NCBI GenBank assembly: GCA_002733155.1
Contig: NVUO01000017.1
Location: 3,763 to 9,990, forward strand
Source: Sulfurimonas sp.
Lineage (GTDB): Bacteria; Campylobacterota; Campylobacteria; Campylobacterales; Sulfurimonadaceae
Direction: 5' to 3'
DNA: 6,228 bases
The translations under genes and the position numbers were made by a program. Positions 4,693 to 6,228 of the stretch are shown here, piece after piece. Numbering within the stretch: position 1 is the first letter of the stretch; each line of letters begins with the position of its first letter. Under the pieces are notes generated by a model. That model was not told where the DNA came from. It searched no databases and was given only the letters and a program-made list of their open reading frames with translations.

Positions 4693-6228
4693 ATGACTAA
4701 ATACATTTTTGTTACTGGTGGAGTATTAAGTTCTCTTGGAAAAGGGATTACGGCAGCTAGTGTTGGTACATTATTAAAACACTCCGGTAAAAAAGTAGGT
4801 ATGCTAAAAATAGATCCATATATCAATGTTGACCCTGGAACTATGTCCCCCCTTGAACATGGAGAAGTTTTTGTAACAAAAGATGGAGCTGAGACAGACT
4901 TAGATATCGGTAACTACGAAAGATTTTTAGATAGCTCTTATTTAAAATCTTCAAACTTTACAACTGGTCAAGTTTATTCATCGGTAATTGAACGTGAACG
5001 TGCAGGCGGATACCTTGGGCAAACTATTCAAGTAGTCCCTCATGTAGTTGGTGAAATTGTACGCCGTATTAAATTAGCTGGAGATGATCATGATATACTC
5101 GTAGTTGAGCTTGGTGGTACTGTAGGTGATATTGAGGGTTTACCATTTATGGAAGCTATCCGCCAAATGAAGTATGATGAGGAGGTATCTGGTACATACT
5201 TTATTCATGTTACGCTAATCCCTTTTATTAAAGCTGCAGGTGAACTAAAATCTAAACCAACTCAACACTCAGTTCAAGAATTACGCCGTATCGGTATTAC
5301 ACCTCAAATGATTATAGCTCGTAGTGAAAATGGACTTCCAAAAGCTTTTAAGAAAAAACTTGCATTGAGTTGTGATGTACACCCTGATTGTGTAATTGAA
5401 GCTTTAGATGCTAAAACAATTTACGATATTCCTGTTACATTTTTAAGACAACATATTTTAAAACCTCTTTCAAAAGAGTTAGACTTAGGTGAATTAAATC
5501 CAGATATGGAAGAGTGGGATATCTTAGTTAAAAAGATTGTTCAACCAAAAAATATAACAGTTGTTGGTTTTGTTGGTAAATATCTTGAACTTAAAGAGGC
5601 ATATAAATCTTTAACAGAATCCCTTATTCATTGTGGAGCTCACCTAGATACAAGAGTTGAGATTTGCTGGGTAGATTCAGAGCAAATAGAAGAAAAAGGT
5701 GCCCAAGAGCTTCTAGGGGATTGTGATTCTGTATTAGTAGCTGGTGGTTTTGGTTCACGTGGAGTTGAGGGTAAAATCAAGGCTATAGAATATGCACGTG
5801 TAAACAATGTACCATACCTTGGTATTTGTCTTGGTATGCAATTAGCTTTAATCGAATATGCTAGAAATGTATTAGGATTTGAAGATGCTAACTCTATAGA
5901 ATTTGATGAGAATACTAAGCATCCAATGATATACCTAATAGACAACTTCTTAGACCAAAGTGGTGATACTCAACTTCGTACACATAAATCACCAATGGGT
6001 GGTACGCTTCGTCTTGGTGAATATCCATGTGATACAAAAAAGGGTTCTATCTTACGTGAGGCTTATAATGGTGAAGTTACTATATATGAACGTCACCGTC
6101 ATCGTTATGAAGCGAATCCTACTTACCGTGAACAATTAGAAAAAGCTGGAATGATGGTTACTGGCGAGAGCCATGGACTTATTGAAACTATAGAAATAAA
6201 AGGTCACCCATGGTTCTTAGGTGTACAA
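4693..6228 (+). CDS. pyrG: CTP synthase (glutamine-hydrolysing), C-terminal end cut by window edge
   Basis: PyrG makes CTP from UTP, ATP and glutamine, the last step of pyrimidine nucleotide synthesis. The frame is open for exactly 512 codons to the window edge. Synthetase domain (about 1-265): FVTGGVLSSLGKG with the P-loop at residues 6-18, KIDPYINVDPGTMSP (39-53), Asp71 and Glu139 matching the Mg-binding residues of the E. coli enzyme (D72, E140), and KSKPTQHSVQEL (186-197). Glutaminase domain (about 287 on): VGKYLEL (294-300), AGGFGSRGVEG (350-360), and the nucleophile Cys379 in LGICLGMQ (376-383), followed by ERHRHRYE (466-473). The sequence stops at HPWFLGVQ, just before where the catalytic His and Glu (FHPE; H515 and E517 in E. 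coli) should lie, so about 25-35 residues are missing. The start is fixed by AGGA at 4683-4686 and alignment with MTxxYIFVTGG. One small oddity is Ala350 where most homologues have Pro (PGGFG). Confidence 0.97.
   Translation, partial: MTKYIFVTGGVLSSLGKGITAASVGTLLKHSGKKVGMLKIDPYINVDPGTMSPLEHGEVFVTKDGAETDLDIGNYERFLDSSYLKSSNFTTGQVYSSVIERERAGGYLGQTIQVVPHVVGEIVRRIKLAGDDHDILVVELGGTVGDIEGLPFMEAIRQMKYDEEVSGTYFIHVTLIPFIKAAGELKSKPTQHSVQELRRIGITPQMIIARSENGLPKAFKKKLALSCDVHPDCVIEALDAKTIYDIPVTFLRQHILKPLSKELDLGELNPDMEEWDILVKKIVQPKNITVVGFVGKYLELKEAYKSLTESLIHCGAHLDTRVEICWVDSEQIEEKGAQELLGDCDSVLVAGGFGSRGVEGKIKAIEYARVNNVPYLGICLGMQLALIEYARNVLGFEDANSIEFDENTKHPMIYLIDNFLDQSGDTQLRTHKSPMGGTLRLGEYPCDTKKGSILREAYNGEVTIYERHRHRYEANPTYREQLEKAGMMVTGESHGLIETIEIKGHPWFLGVQ

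Noticed and set aside
4617..4826. 69-codon open frame on the minus strand across the pyrG start
   Set aside because: It overlaps the pyrG promoter and first codons on the opposite strand and has no protein-like features; the real gene here is pyrG.
5640..5945. 101-codon open frame on the minus strand
   Set aside because: It is antisense to the conserved glutaminase domain of pyrG.
2240..6228. A pyrimidine gene cluster with the antiporter as a pathway member
   Set aside because: pyrE and pyrG flank the antiporter gene, but it is on the opposite strand with its own promoter and has no known pyrimidine role; neighbourhood alone does not support a link.
1..6228. Mobile element, CRISPR array, defence system or prophage remains
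   Set aside because: No transposase, integrase, spaced repeats, terminal inverted repeats or tRNA-linked duplication seen; all open frames of note belong to known core families.

Overview
The window looks like a chromosomal piece of a free-living or host-associated member of the Campylobacterota (the former Epsilonproteobacteria, in the Arcobacter / Sulfurimonas / Sulfurospirillum range). The evidence is the strong A+T bias, the run secG-frr-pyrE in one direction (an order I recall from Campylobacter jejuni and relatives), a PyrE of 202 residues ending in the CPLCK...KPGSRGN tail of that group, and promoters with a good TATAAT and an upstream T-tract but no clear -35 box. The genus cannot be fixed from sequence reading alone.

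Layout, left to right. (1) Bases 1-1155, minus strand: the start of an ABC-transporter ATPase (ZnuC-like, cut by the window edge) and, upstream of it in the same transcript, the periplasmic metal-binding protein (ZnuA-like). The two overlap by ATGA. (2) Bases 1156-1239: an 84-bp divergent control region with two back-to-back TATAAT boxes. (3) Bases 1240-2848, plus strand: secG (preprotein translocase subunit), frr (ribosome recycling factor) and pyrE (orotate phosphoribosyltransferase). frr has its own promoter candidate behind a hairpin, and pyrE follows frr after only 5 bases. (4) Bases 2879-4498, minus strand: a Kef-type cation/proton antiporter with an RCK_N nucleotide-binding domain, convergent with pyrE. 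(5) Bases 4499-4692: a very A+T-rich divergent region with promoter candidates for both sides, a 16-bp perfect palindrome and short repeats. (6) Bases 4693-6228, plus strand: pyrG (CTP synthase), 512 codons present, cut off just before the catalytic His/Glu of its glutaminase domain.

These are conserved core functions: metal uptake, protein export, translation recycling, pyrimidine synthesis (pyrE early, pyrG late in the pathway) and ion homeostasis. I see no mobile element, CRISPR array, tRNA or rRNA, toxin-antitoxin pair, defence locus or unexplained gene. No stretch longer than about 200 bases lacks a gene. I did not find a previously undescribed system. The points worth a second look are a 22-bp perfect palindrome inside znuA, the palindrome and repeats between the antiporter gene and pyrG, inverted repeats around the frr promoter, and a few departures from family consensus at functional residues in ZnuA, the antiporter and PyrG.
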